Positions 17,262 through 25,648 of a stretch of 64,000 nt of DNA are shown here, in pieces. Positions within the stretch are counted from its first letter, which is position 1; each line of letters begins with the position of its first letter. The notes under the pieces were generated by a model that had not been told where the DNA came from, searched no databases, and saw only the letters and a program-made list of their open reading frames with translations. A program made the translations under genes and the position numbers. Source of the DNA: CALBPI01 sp039821605 (GTDB lineage: Bacteria; Pseudomonadota; Gammaproteobacteria; Steroidobacterales; Woeseiaceae); assembly GCA_039821605.1 (NCBI GenBank), contig JBCBNV010000006.1:186001-250000 (forward strand), written 5' to 3'.

Positions 17262-18674
17262 ATGAGCAGCGCTGACGATGTAATCAGCACCATCAAGGAG
17301 CACGACGTCAAATTCGTCGATTTCCGCTTCACTGATACGAAAGGTAAAGAACAGCACGTCACGGTGCCGGCCCACACGGTCGACGACGACCTGTTCGAAG
17401 ACGGCAAGATGTTCGACGGTTCGTCGATCGCCGGCTGGAAGGGCATCAACGAGTCGGACATGATCCTCATGCCGGATCCGGACTCCTCGGTTGTTGACGT
17501 CTTCTCGGAAGAAACCACGCTCAACCTGCGTTGCGACGTCATCGAGCCCGCGACGATGCAGGGCTACTCGCGCGACCCGCGCTCGCTTGCGAAGCGCGCT
17601 GAGGCCTACCTCAAGTCGACGGGCATCGCCGATACCGCGTTCTTCGGTCCCGAAAACGAGTTCTTCGTCTTTGACGATGTGCGTTTCGACGACAGCATCG
17701 GCGGCGCGTTCTACAAGATCGACTCCGTCGAAGGCTGCTGGAACTCGGGCGCTGAAATGGACGGCGGCAACTACGCGCACCGCCCCGGCCAAAAAGGTGG
17801 CTACTTCCCGGTACCGCCCGTCGATTCCCTGCATGACCTGCGCTCGGCCATGTGCCTTGCGCTCGAGGAAATGGGCATCTCGACCGAAGTGCACCACCAC
17901 GAGGTGGCCACGGCCGGTCAGTGTGAAATCGGCGCCAAATTCAACACGCTCGTACGCAAGGCCGACGAAGTCCAGATCCTGAAGTACGTGGTGCACAACG
18001 TCGCACACAGCTACGGCAAGACGGCGACGTTCATGCCCAAGCCGCTCGTTGGTGATAACGGCAACGGCATGCACGTGCACCAGTCGCTGTCGAAAGACGG
18101 CGACAACCTGTTCACGGGTGACGGCTATGGTGGCCTGTCCGAAACGGCGCTCTACTACATCGGCGGCATCATCAAGCACGCCCGCGCCATCAACGCGTTC
18201 GCCAACCCGTCGACAAACAGCTACAAGCGACTGATCCCGGGCTTCGAAGCGCCGACGATCCTGGCCTACTCGGCCCGCAACCGTTCGGCATCGATCCGCA
18301 TCCCGTTCATCGCGAACCCCAAAGGGCGCCGTATCGAGGTGCGCTTCCCGGACTCGATGGCCAACCCCTACTTCGCGTTCTCAGCCATGCTCATGGCGGG
18401 CCTCGACGGCATCAAGAACAAGATCCATCCCGGCGACGCCGCCGACAAGGATCTATACGATCTGCCGCCCGAGGAAGAAGCCGAACTCAAGACGGTTTGC
18501 TTCTCGCTCGACCAGGCCATTCACGCCCTGGAAGAGGATCGCGAGTTCCTGAAGGCTGGCGACGTGTTCTCCGACGACCTTATCGATGGCTACATCGAGC
18601 TCAAGAACGAGGAAGTGCAGCGCCTGCGCCAGGCCACGCACCCCGTTGAGTTCGACATGTACTACAGCCTCTGA
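17262..18674 (+). CDS. glnA: glutamine synthetase, type I
   Basis: ATP-dependent synthesis of glutamine from glutamate and ammonia. The 470-residue GSI-beta subunit has the N-terminal GS fold (FVDFRFTDTKGK), the 50s-type loop region MFDGSSIAGW, the metal/substrate segment FGPENEFFVFD, the catalytic NGNGMHVHQSL and NRSASIRIP, and the adenylylation loop KDLYDLPPEE with Tyr399 as the likely target of GlnE. Start ATG 17262 follows GGGAGG. Transcribed from a sigma-54 promoter with an NtrC site; ntrB and ntrC follow after a DUF4124 gene. Confidence 0.98.
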   Translation: MSSADDVISTIKEHDVKFVDFRFTDTKGKEQHVTVPAHTVDDDLFEDGKMFDGSSIAGWKGINESDMILMPDPDSSVVDVFSEETTLNLRCDVIEPATMQGYSRDPRSLAKRAEAYLKSTGIADTAFFGPENEFFVFDDVRFDDSIGGAFYKIDSVEGCWNSGAEMDGGNYAHRPGQKGGYFPVPPVDSLHDLRSAMCLALEEMGISTEVHHHEVATAGQCEIGAKFNTLVRKADEVQILKYVVHNVAHSYGKTATFMPKPLVGDNGNGMHVHQSLSKDGDNLFTGDGYGGLSETALYYIGGIIKHARAINAFANPSTNSYKRLIPGFEAPTILAYSARNRSASIRIPFIANPKGRRIEVRFPDSMANPYFAFSAMLMAGLDGIKNKIHPGDAADKDLYDLPPEEEAELKTVCFSLDQAIHALEEDREFLKAGDVFSDDLIDGYIELKNEEVQRLRQATHPVEFDMYYSL

Positions 18675-18686
18675 TGACCGTGCCCG

Positions 18687-18712
18687 GTGCCCCGCCCAAT
18701 GTGGCGGGGCAC
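18687..18712 (+). terminator. hairpin between glnA and the DUF4124 gene
   Basis: Perfect 10-bp stem GTGCCCCGCC / GGCGGGGCAC with a 6-nt loop, 12 nt after the glnA stop. No T-run follows, so it may be a partial terminator or an mRNA stabiliser that sets glnA above ntrBC. Confidence 0.45.
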
Positions 18713-18747
18713 TGGTGCCCTTGAGGCCCAAGCGCTATGCTCGAACC

Positions 18748-19302
18748 ATGCGACAAGCAAGCGTTTTCATTGTCTGCAGCCTCTTGTTGTGCGCCACCGC
18801 GGCAGCACAGCAGGTCTACCGCTGGGTCGATGAAAACGGTGTGGTCCATTATTCGGACCAGCCGCCGCCCGACGACGGCGCCGAAACGGTGGAGCTCGAC
18901 GTGCCCGAGGGCTTCTCGAACCCCGCGCGGCGTATCGCAAGCGGCCAGTCTACGAGGCGTGCCATTAGTCGCGATGACGAGGGTCTCGAGGCAGTGGGCA
19001 GCTACCGCCGCGCAACGATCACCTCGCCCGAACCGCAGCAGGTCATATGGAACATAGCGACCCAGCTGTCCGTCTCGATGACGCTGGAGCCGGCGCTGGC
19101 GGGTTCACATCGGATCCAGTGGTTGCTGGACGGCCAGCCGATCGGCGAGCCGGTGCTGGGATTGCAGACGACCCTGACACCCGTGTACCGGGGGACCCAC
19201 ACGCTGTCGGCGAACGTCGTGGACAGCCAGGGCACGACGATCTTCAGCACGGCACCCGTGACGTTTTACGTCCAGCAGGCGACGATCCGCGGCCGCCGCT
19301 GA
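18748..19302 (+). CDS. DUF4124 domain-containing periplasmic protein
   Basis: Unknown function. The 184-residue protein has a signal peptide (MRQASVFIVCSLLLCATAAAQ) and then the DUF4124 motif QQVYRWVDENGVVHYSDQPP. The second half is beta-rich with an Ig-like look (SHRIQWLLDGQPIGEPV; GTHTLSANVVDSQG). Such genes commonly sit between glnA and ntrB in gammaproteobacteria, but no nitrogen-related role is established. Start ATG 18748 was chosen because it opens the signal peptide. Its stop overlaps the probable ntrB start. Confidence 0.8.
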   Translation: MRQASVFIVCSLLLCATAAAQQVYRWVDENGVVHYSDQPPPDDGAETVELDVPEGFSNPARRIASGQSTRRAISRDDEGLEAVGSYRRATITSPEPQQVIWNIATQLSVSMTLEPALAGSHRIQWLLDGQPIGEPVLGLQTTLTPVYRGTHTLSANVVDSQGTTIFSTAPVTFYVQQATIRGRR

Positions 19303-20369
19303 GCGGCGCCGACCAACCCGGGTACGCACACATTTTGGAGCACCTGGTCACGAGCGTCGTCCTGCTCGACCGTGACTTCAAGGTTTGCGAACTCAACCCC
19401 GCGGCCGAGAACCTGCTGCAGGTCAGCCGCGACCATTTGCGCGGCCAACCCCTCACGCGCTACGTCCACGACGCCGATGCACTGCGTGAGCTGCTCGACA
19501 GCGCGCGACATGCCTCGCGCGGTTATCTGAGCGAGCTCGTGCTGCGGCGCGGCGAAGACGCCCGCGACCCCGTTTACATCGACTGCCGGGTCGCACCGTT
19601 CACGGGCAATGCCGAAGGCTGGCTCATCGTTGAGTTCTCCGACGTCACGAAGCGTGTGCGCGTGTCGCGCGATAACCAGCTTCGGTCGCAGCACGACACG
19701 GGCCGGATGATCATTCGCCAGCTCGCCCACGAGATCAAGAATCCGCTCGGTGGCCTGCGCGGTGCCGCGCAACTGCTCGGCCGTCATCTCGACGATCCCG
19801 AGCTCACGGGCTACACAGCCGTCATCATCAATGAGGTCGATCGCCTTGCAGCGCTCGTGGATTCGCTGCTGGGGCCGGGCGGCAGCATCAACAAGAGCGA
19901 CGTGAACCTTCACGATGTGCTCGAACATGTGATCCGCCTCATCGATGCGGACCGCGTCGTCAACGTGCACTGGCAGCGCGACTACGACCCGAGCCTGCCA
20001 ACGCTCATGCTCGACCGTGACCAGATGATCCAGGCCGTGCTCAACATCGTGCGCAATGCCATTGCCGCAAGCGATGGTGCCGATGTCGAGCTCTCATTGC
20101 GCACTCGCGCGCTGACCAACGACACCATCGGTGCCGTGCCGCACCGGGTCATCGCGAGCATCGAGATCGCCGACAACGGGCCCGGGATTGACCCCGAGAT
20201 TAGGGACTCGATTTTCTATCCCCTGGTCACAGGCCGCCCCGACGGCACCGGGCTCGGCCTGCCATTGTCGCAGGAGCTCATTCAGCGCCACGGCGGTCTC
20301 ATTGAATTTACGAGTGAGCCGGGACACACGGTGTTCCAGATTCGTCTGCCCATGGAGTCGTCCTCGTGA
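19299..20369 (+). CDS. ntrB: nitrogen regulation histidine kinase/phosphatase NtrB (GlnL)
   Basis: Sensor partner of NtrC, controlled by PII proteins. About 356 residues: a PAS domain (ILEHLVTSVVLLDRDFKVCELNPAAENLL), the DHp helix with the phospho-His in QLAHEIKNPLGGLRGAAQLL, and the ATPase domain (NIVRNAIAAS, DNGPGI, GTGLGLPLS). No ATG or GTG exists at the expected N-terminus. Family alignment puts it at SGADQPGYAHILE, whose preceding codon is CTG 19299 overlapping the upstream TGA stop; the only other near choice is TTG 19335, which would remove 12 residues. Overlaps ntrC by 4 nt. Confidence 0.9.
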   Translation: MSGADQPGYAHILEHLVTSVVLLDRDFKVCELNPAAENLLQVSRDHLRGQPLTRYVHDADALRELLDSARHASRGYLSELVLRRGEDARDPVYIDCRVAPFTGNAEGWLIVEFSDVTKRVRVSRDNQLRSQHDTGRMIIRQLAHEIKNPLGGLRGAAQLLGRHLDDPELTGYTAVIINEVDRLAALVDSLLGPGGSINKSDVNLHDVLEHVIRLIDADRVVNVHWQRDYDPSLPTLMLDRDQMIQAVLNIVRNAIAASDGADVELSLRTRALTNDTIGAVPHRVIASIEIADNGPGIDPEIRDSIFYPLVTGRPDGTGLGLPLSQELIQRHGGLIEFTSEPGHTVFQIRLPMESSS

Positions 20370-21769
20370 CCGCCACGCCCACCGTCTGGGTCGTTGACGA
20401 CGACCAGTCCGTTCGCTGGGTTCTTGAGCAGGCGCTGACCCAGGCCGGGCTCGACGTCAAAACGTTTGAGACTGCGGAGTCGTTGCTTGCGGTCATCGAG
20501 TCGGGCGCGCCCGATGTTGTGGTCACCGATGTCCGCATGCCCGGCACCGACGGTCTGGCGCTCATGGACGCGTTGCAGCAACGCCACCCGGACCTGCCCG
20601 TCATTGTCATTACGGCGCACTCGGACCTCGACAGTGCCGTCGCCGCCTACCACGGTGGTGCCTTCGAATACCTGCCCAAGCCGTTCGATGTCGACGATGC
20701 CGTTGCGCTCGTGCGCCGCGCCGTTGCCGCCAATGATTCCGACGCCGGCGGTGAGCCCGCGTCCGATGCACCGGCACCCGAGCTCATCGGCCAGGCGCCT
20801 GCCATGCAGGATGTGTTTCGCTCGATCGGTCGGCTCGCCAGATCCAGCATGACCGTGCTCATCACGGGTGAGTCGGGCACGGGCAAGGAGCTCGTCGCGC
20901 GCGCCTTGCACCGCAACAGCCCGCGTCGCACGCAGCCCTTCATTGCGCTCAATACCTCGGCCATCGCTTCGGAGTTGCTCGAGTCAGAGCTGTTCGGTCA
21001 CGAGAAGGGCGCCTTCACGGGCGCCGAGTCACGCCGCATCGGCCGTTTCGAACAAGCCGATGGCGGCACGCTGTTTCTCGATGAAATTGGCGACATGTCG
21101 CCCGCGTTGCAGACGCGTCTGCTGCGGGTTCTGGCCGAGGGCGAGTTCTACCGTGTCGGCGGGCAGATGCCGATCAAGGTCGACGTGCGCGTCATCGCGG
21201 CAACGCACCAGGACCTGGCCACGTCCGTCACTGAGGGCCGCTTCCGTGAGGACCTGTTCCACCGCCTGAACGTGATTCGTATCGAAACGCCGCCATTGCG
21301 CCAGCGCCGCGACGATATTCCACTGCTGCTCGAGCACTACCTCAAAGCGGCGGCCGACGAACTCGACGTCGATGCCAAGACGCTCGATACGGCGGCGCAG
21401 ACGGTGCTCTACGCGTTCGACTGGCCCGGCAACGTCCGCCAGCTCGTGAACACCTGCCGGCGTCTGACGGTCACCGCACCGGGTCGCGTCATTGGCATCG
21501 ATGACCTGCCCGATGAGTTTGGTGCCTCGCGTGGCGGCGAGGCCGCGACCCAGTCCTGGACCATCAACCTGCAGCACTGGGCTGAGCGAGAGCTCGATGT
21601 GTCACGCGAGCGGCCGCTGCTCGACGACGCGATCCCGGCCTTCGAACGCACGCTGATTCGCGCCGCGCTGCGCATGGCCTCAGGTCAGCGTGGCGAAGCG
21701 GCGAAACTGCTGGGCTGGGGCCGCAACACGCTTACGCGCAAGATCGCGCAGCACAAGCTCGACGTCTGA
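20366..21769 (+). CDS. ntrC: nitrogen regulation response regulator NtrC (GlnG)
   Basis: Sigma-54-dependent activator of nitrogen-scavenging genes. The 467-residue protein has a receiver domain with Asp55 (VVVTDVRMPG), the AAA+ domain with Walker A GESGTGKE and the sigma-54-contacting GAFTGA loop, a LFLDEIGDM Walker B, and a C-terminal Fis-type helix-turn-helix (GEAAKLLGWGRNTLTRKI). GTG 20366 overlaps the ntrB stop (GTGA). The palindrome at 17013-17029 is its likely binding site at glnA. Converges on pyrD with a 7-bp gap. Confidence 0.97.
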   Translation: MTATPTVWVVDDDQSVRWVLEQALTQAGLDVKTFETAESLLAVIESGAPDVVVTDVRMPGTDGLALMDALQQRHPDLPVIVITAHSDLDSAVAAYHGGAFEYLPKPFDVDDAVALVRRAVAANDSDAGGEPASDAPAPELIGQAPAMQDVFRSIGRLARSSMTVLITGESGTGKELVARALHRNSPRRTQPFIALNTSAIASELLESELFGHEKGAFTGAESRRIGRFEQADGGTLFLDEIGDMSPALQTRLLRVLAEGEFYRVGGQMPIKVDVRVIAATHQDLATSVTEGRFREDLFHRLNVIRIETPPLRQRRDDIPLLLEHYLKAAADELDVDAKTLDTAAQTVLYAFDWPGNVRQLVNTCRRLTVTAPGRVIGIDDLPDEFGASRGGEAATQSWTINLQHWAERELDVSRERPLLDDAIPAFERTLIRAALRMASGQRGEAAKLLGWGRNTLTRKIAQHKLDV

Positions 21770-21776
21770 CGCGCGA

Positions 21777-22739
21777 TCAGCGCTGCAGGCTGCCGGTCAG
21801 CTCAGAGATGCCCGCCATGCCATGGCGTGACAGGTAGCCAGCAATACCCGCGTTGATCTTGCGGCACAGCAGCGGGTCGTAGAACAGCGCCGTACCGATG
21901 CCGATGGTTGTCGCACCCGCGATGAGAAACTCAAGCGCATCCTCGACGGTGTGAATGCCGCCCTGACCGATGATCGGCACGCCGTGCAGTTTCGCGACCT
22001 CGTAGACCTGGTGCACCTTGAGCAGTGCGATGGGTTTGATGGCCGGGCCCGACAGGCCACCCTGCACGTTGCCGATCACCGGCGTGCGCTGTTCGACATC
22101 GATGGCCATGCCCATGACCGTGTTGATCACGGCCAGCGCATCGCTGCCTGCATCAATGCAACGCCGCGCGCTTTCACGAATGTCAGTCTGATTGGGCGAC
22201 AGCTTCGTGATGATGGGCTTGCTCGTCTTCTCGCGGCAGGCCGCCACGACGCGCGCTGACATGTCGGGGTCGTTGCCGAACGCCACGCCCCCCTCCTTGA
22301 TATTCGGGCACGAGATGTTGATCTCGATGGCGTCAATGGGTGAGTCGTCAAAACGCGCCGTCGTCGCCGCATAGTCCTCGACCGTCGAGCCGCAGACATT
22401 GGCGATGAAGCGCGTTTCGGTGAAGTCTAGCGTGGGCAGGATCTCGTCGACCACGACGTCGACACCGGGATTCTGCAGCCCGATCGCATTGAGCATCCCC
22501 ATGGGCGTCTCGTACACGCGGTGCGGCGGGTTGCCGAGCCGGGGTTCGAAGGTCGTGCCCTTGAGTACGATGCCGCCGACGTCCGTGTTCTCGAATCCGA
22601 CGACGCGCGTATACTCCTCACCGAATCCGACGCAGCCCGACAGCAGAATAATCGGTGAGTCGAGTTCGAGGCCGCAAAACTCCGTGGCCAGCGATTTGTC
22701 CGGCCGCGAGGGCGTGTGGGCTAGAGCCGCTGAAGTCAT
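21777..22739 (-). CDS. pyrD: dihydroorotate dehydrogenase, class 1B-like catalytic subunit
   Basis: FMN enzyme of pyrimidine synthesis. The 320-residue barrel has the class 1 catalytic Cys in EINISCPNIKEGGVAFG, KLSPNQTD, NTVMGMAID and GQGGIHTVEDALEF. The GGVAFG wording after the Cys matches the class 1B (PyrDB) subunit, which normally works with the PyrK iron-sulfur flavoprotein and NAD. No pyrK is in this window, and gammaproteobacteria usually have the quinone-linked class 2 enzyme. Start ATG 22739; the frame extends 16 codons further upstream into the trmL promoter. Assignment of class is by motif wording only. Confidence 0.85.
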   Translation of the reverse strand: MTSAALAHTPSRPDKSLATEFCGLELDSPIILLSGCVGFGEEYTRVVGFENTDVGGIVLKGTTFEPRLGNPPHRVYETPMGMLNAIGLQNPGVDVVVDEILPTLDFTETRFIANVCGSTVEDYAATTARFDDSPIDAIEINISCPNIKEGGVAFGNDPDMSARVVAACREKTSKPIITKLSPNQTDIRESARRCIDAGSDALAVINTVMGMAIDVEQRTPVIGNVQGGLSGPAIKPIALLKVHQVYEVAKLHGVPIIGQGGIHTVEDALEFLIAGATTIGIGTALFYDPLLCRKINAGIAGYLSRHGMAGISELTGSLQR

Positions 22740-22778
22740 GACAATATCCAGTCTGGTGGTGCGCCGCGAACGGGCAGC

Positions 22779-23255
22779 ATGTTCCATATCATTCTATATC
22801 AGCCCGAGATTCCGCCGAATACGGGCAACGTGATTCGGCTTTGCGGCAACACCGGCACGCGCCTGCACCTCATTGAGCCGCTGGGATTCTCGCTCGACGA
22901 GCGCAGCGTCCGTCGTGCGGGCATGGACTATGCCGAACTGGCCGTTGTGCAGCGCTGGGCCAGCCTCGAGCACTGCCTTGCCGAGATTCGCCCGGGCGCG
23001 CTCTACACGCTGTCGAGTAAATCCCGTACGCGCTATACGGATGCCGGGTTCCAACCTGGCGACGCGTTGCTGTTTGGCCCCGAGACACGGGGTTTGCCTG
23101 CCGAGGTGCGTGACCATGTTCCCGAGGCGCAGCGCCTGACGCTGCCCATGGTCACGGGCAGTCGCAGCCTCAATCTTGGCAACTCGGTTTCTGTGGTGCT
23201 CTACGAGGCCTGGCGCCAGAACGGCTTCGAGGGCGCGCGCCTCAGCCCGGACTGA
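22779..23255 (+). CDS. trmL: tRNA (cytidine/uridine-2'-O-)-methyltransferase TrmL
   Basis: SPOUT methyltransferase acting on the wobble base of tRNA-Leu isoacceptors. The 158-residue protein begins MFHIILYQPEIPPNTGNVIRL, has the SAM-binding FGPETRGLP and the knot TGSRSLNLGNSVSVVLYEAW. Divergent from pyrD with 39 bp between starts; its 3' end overlaps that of gpsA by 14 bp. Confidence 0.94.
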   Translation: MFHIILYQPEIPPNTGNVIRLCGNTGTRLHLIEPLGFSLDERSVRRAGMDYAELAVVQRWASLEHCLAEIRPGALYTLSSKSRTRYTDAGFQPGDALLFGPETRGLPAEVRDHVPEAQRLTLPMVTGSRSLNLGNSVSVVLYEAWRQNGFEGARLSPD

Positions 23256-24270
23256 ACTCGGCGCCCGTCGCGCGCTGGAACAGGGCGCGCACAGCCTCGT
23301 CGGGCGTCACGCCTTCATAGAGAACGCGGTAGATCTGCTCGGTGATGGGCATATCCACATCCATCTCTTGCGCGACCTTGTGCACAGCGCGCGCCGCCAG
23401 TACGCCCTCGACGACTTGCTGGATTTCCGCTTCGGCCTCCGCCACGGTCTTGCCGCTGGCGAGCGCCAGGCCCATGCGTCGGTTGCGCGACTGATTGTCC
23501 GTGCAGGTCAGCACGAGATCGCCCATGCCCGCGAGGCCCATGAAGGTCTCTGCACGCGCGCCGCGCGCAAGGCCGAAGCGCGTCATCTCGGACAGCCCGC
23601 GCGTGATGAGCGCCACGCGTGCGTTGCTGCCAAAGCCCAATCCGTCGGAGATACCAGCGCCGATGGCCATGACGTTCTTGGTCGCGCCGCCCACTTCCAC
23701 GCCGAGAATGTCGCCGCTGGTGTAGGCGCGAAACGCGCCGTCCGAGATGCGCTCGGCAATATGGGTGGCGTAGTCGCTATCGTCAGACGCGACCGTAAGC
23801 GCCGTAGGCAGACCGCGCCCGAGCTCCGCCGCAAATGTGGGGCCCGACAGCACCGCGTGCTGGCTGCCGTCACCGAGTACATCGCGAACGACTTCATGCG
23901 GCAGCTTGCCGGTCTCGAGCTCGAGCCCCTTGGTGGCCCAACTCACGCGCTCGGGGCACCGCCCCGTGGCCTTCATGGCCACCAGCGTGCGTCGCAAAGC
24001 ATGACTCGGAACGACGACCAGCGCTTCCTCGCAACGCCCCAGCGCGTCGTCCAGATCGGCAACGGGCTCGATGCCATCGGGGAATGCGGCGCCAGGCAGG
24101 TAGCGCGCATTTTCACGCGCGCCGGCCATCGCTTCGATGGCCACAGCATTGCGGCCCCAGAGTAAAACGGGCGTGCCCGAGCGCGCGTACTGGATGGCCA
24201 GAGATGTCCCGTAGGAACCAGCCCCCAGAACGGCGACGGGCGTGTGGGCGCCTCCGCTAATGCGTGTCAC
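23242..24270 (-). CDS. gpsA: NAD(P)-dependent glycerol-3-phosphate dehydrogenase
   Basis: Makes sn-glycerol 3-phosphate for phospholipid synthesis. About 342 residues: Rossmann motif VLGAGSYGTSLA, VSWATKGLE, LSGPTFAAELGRGLP, catalytic Lys in GGATKNVMAIGAGI, and SRNRRMGLALASG. GTG 24270 is taken as start; it overlaps the last 14 nt of secB. The long open frame further upstream is secB sequence in another frame. Part of the rhodanese-grxC-secB-gpsA operon known from E. coli. Confidence 0.95.
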   Translation of the reverse strand: MTRISGGAHTPVAVLGAGSYGTSLAIQYARSGTPVLLWGRNAVAIEAMAGARENARYLPGAAFPDGIEPVADLDDALGRCEEALVVVPSHALRRTLVAMKATGRCPERVSWATKGLELETGKLPHEVVRDVLGDGSQHAVLSGPTFAAELGRGLPTALTVASDDSDYATHIAERISDGAFRAYTSGDILGVEVGGATKNVMAIGAGISDGLGFGSNARVALITRGLSEMTRFGLARGARAETFMGLAGMGDLVLTCTDNQSRNRRMGLALASGKTVAEAEAEIQQVVEGVLAARAVHKVAQEMDVDMPITEQIYRVLYEGVTPDEAVRALFQRATGAEFSPG

Positions 24271-24760
24271 CCGCGGCTTGCTGTTCGGCAGCGGCCTGTT
24301 CGGCCTGGTTGCGGGCCCAGAGACCGTCGAAATCGATGGGCTGCAGCAGAAACTCGGGGAAGCCGCCCCGCTGTACGGCAGACGCGATGGTCTCGCGCGC
24401 GTAGGGGAACAGCGTATTCGGGCAGAACGTGCCAAGGATCTGGGCCGTCTCAGCCTCGTTGAAGCCCTCGATCTGGAACAGGCCCGCCTGGTGTAGCTCG
24501 ACGAGGAACACGGTGTCGTCACCGACTTTCGAATCCAGCGTCAGTGTGAGCACCATCTCGTAAATGGGCTGGTCCTCGAGTTTCCGGTGCGTCGTGCGAA
24601 GGTTGAGGTTGCTGGCCGGCTTCAAGTCGGCTGCCGTGAACACCTGCGGCGCCATCGGCGACTCGAAGGACATGTCTTTCACATAGATCTTGCGCAGGGC
24701 AACGGTGCGGCGCGGCTGCTCGGTCTCGCCGGCAGCGGCGGCAGCGGTTTCGTCAGTCAT
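24257..24760 (-). CDS. secB: protein-export chaperone SecB
   Basis: Tetrameric cytosolic chaperone that keeps preproteins unfolded and hands them to SecA. The 167-residue protein contains IYVKDMSFESPMAPQVF, LTLTLDSKVGDDTVFLVELHQAGLF and FCPNTLFPYARETIASAVQRGGFPEF-type family blocks. An Ala/Glu-rich start (TDETAAAAAGETE) and tail are typical low-complexity ends. ATG 24760 overlaps the grxC stop by 8 nt. Confidence 0.97.
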   Translation of the reverse strand: MTDETAAAAAGETEQPRRTVALRKIYVKDMSFESPMAPQVFTAADLKPASNLNLRTTHRKLEDQPIYEMVLTLTLDSKVGDDTVFLVELHQAGLFQIEGFNEAETAQILGTFCPNTLFPYARETIASAVQRGGFPEFLLQPIDFDGLWARNQAEQAAAEQQAAGDTH

Positions 24761-25058
24761 GGCTTGGGTTCTCGGTCGAGTTGGAGTTGGAGTCGTTGAT
24801 GGCGTCTGCGAGCAGGGCGTCGAGCTTGCCCGCGCGCTCCAGCGCCTCGAGGTCGTCGTAGCCGCCGATGTGCGTGTCGCCGACAAAGATCTGGGGGACG
24901 GTGCTGTGCCCGTTGGCGCGCGCGATCATCTCGTCACGGCGCTCCGGCACCTGGCCGATGTCGATGAGCGTGAACTCGACGCCCTTGTGCTGCAGCAGGC
25001 CGCGGGCCGCATTGCAGTAAGGACACCAGGTCTTGCTGTAAACCGTGATGTCGGCCAT
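24753..25058 (-). CDS. grxC: glutaredoxin 3
   Basis: Small thiol-disulfide oxidoreductase using glutathione. The 101-residue protein has the CPYC active site (YSKTWCPYCNAARGLL), the cis-Pro TVPQIFVGDTHIGG and the GYDDLEAL glutathione-binding end. A short Ser/Asn-rich tail overlaps secB. ATG 25058 overlaps the rhodanese stop by one base (TGATG). Same order as E. coli yibN-grxC-secB. Confidence 0.96.
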   Translation of the reverse strand: MADITVYSKTWCPYCNAARGLLQHKGVEFTLIDIGQVPERRDEMIARANGHSTVPQIFVGDTHIGGYDDLEALERAGKLDALLADAINDSNSNSTENPSHD

Positions 25059-25546
25059 CAGCTCGCGCCGGCTTTGTTCTTGCCGCCCTTGCGCTTCTTG
25101 TCTTTCTTGCCGCCCTGCTTGTTCTTGCCCGACACGAGCGGCATGCCGTCCTGCTGCCACTTCGCGATACCGCCCTTGAGCGCAAAGACATCGCCGTAGC
25201 CCTTGCGACGCAGGTCGGCAACAACCCGACCGCATTGCAGGCCCGACTGGCAGGCAATGATGAGCTTGCTGCCTTTGAGCGCCTCGAGCCGGTCCTCGTT
25301 ACTGCCGACCTGGTCGGCCGTCAGATTGCGCGCGCCAGCGATGTGGCCGGCGGCGAAGGCTTCGGCGGGGCGGATGTCGATAACCTGCCCATCGTTGTTG
25401 ATGAGCTGCACCGCATCCGCGGGCGTCAGGTTGATGCCGGCGCCGGCCTGCAACCGAAACTCCGTGAAGATCACAAGAAACAGGCTGCCGACCAGAGCAG
25501 CCGTCAGCCAGAGGTGGTTGTTGGTGAATTCGACGACCTGTTCCAT
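25058..25546 (-). CDS. membrane-anchored rhodanese-like protein (YibN type)
   Basis: Single rhodanese domain on a membrane anchor. The 162-residue protein has a transmembrane segment (about 10-28, LWLTAALVGSLFLVIFTEF), then the rhodanese fold (VIDIRPAEAFAAGHIAGARNL) with an active-site loop IACQSGLQCGR, where Cys is in the catalytic position, and ends in a Lys/Gly-rich tail. First gene of the grxC-secB-gpsA operon, as yibN is in E. coli. Its substrate is unknown. Confidence 0.9.
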   Translation of the reverse strand: MEQVVEFTNNHLWLTAALVGSLFLVIFTEFRLQAGAGINLTPADAVQLINNDGQVIDIRPAEAFAAGHIAGARNLTADQVGSNEDRLEALKGSKLIIACQSGLQCGRVVADLRRKGYGDVFALKGGIAKWQQDGMPLVSGKNKQGGKKDKKRKGGKNKAGAS

Positions 25547-25551
25547 CGTAT

Positions 25552-25579
25552 TTGGCGCACGCCCAAAGCCGGTTAGTAT
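25552..25579 (+). promoter_or_regulatory. candidate envC promoter
   Basis: TTGGCG (25552-25557), 16-bp spacer, TAGTAT (25574-25579). It fits a start near 25586 and the envC ATG at 25649. Confidence 0.35.
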
Positions 25580-25648
25580 ACCAACATGCCACTCCCACAC
25601 GTGTGCCGCGGACGACGATTTGCGGGTGCCGGGCCGCACGAGTCGTTT

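Noticed and set aside
18066..18078. Palindrome GCATGCACGTGCACC in glnA, considered as a regulatory site
   Set aside because: It encodes the conserved GMHVHQ catalytic motif and lacks parS or NtrC wording.
22740..22787. ATG start for pyrD at 22787
   Set aside because: It would overlap the trmL start and the family N-terminus lies further in.
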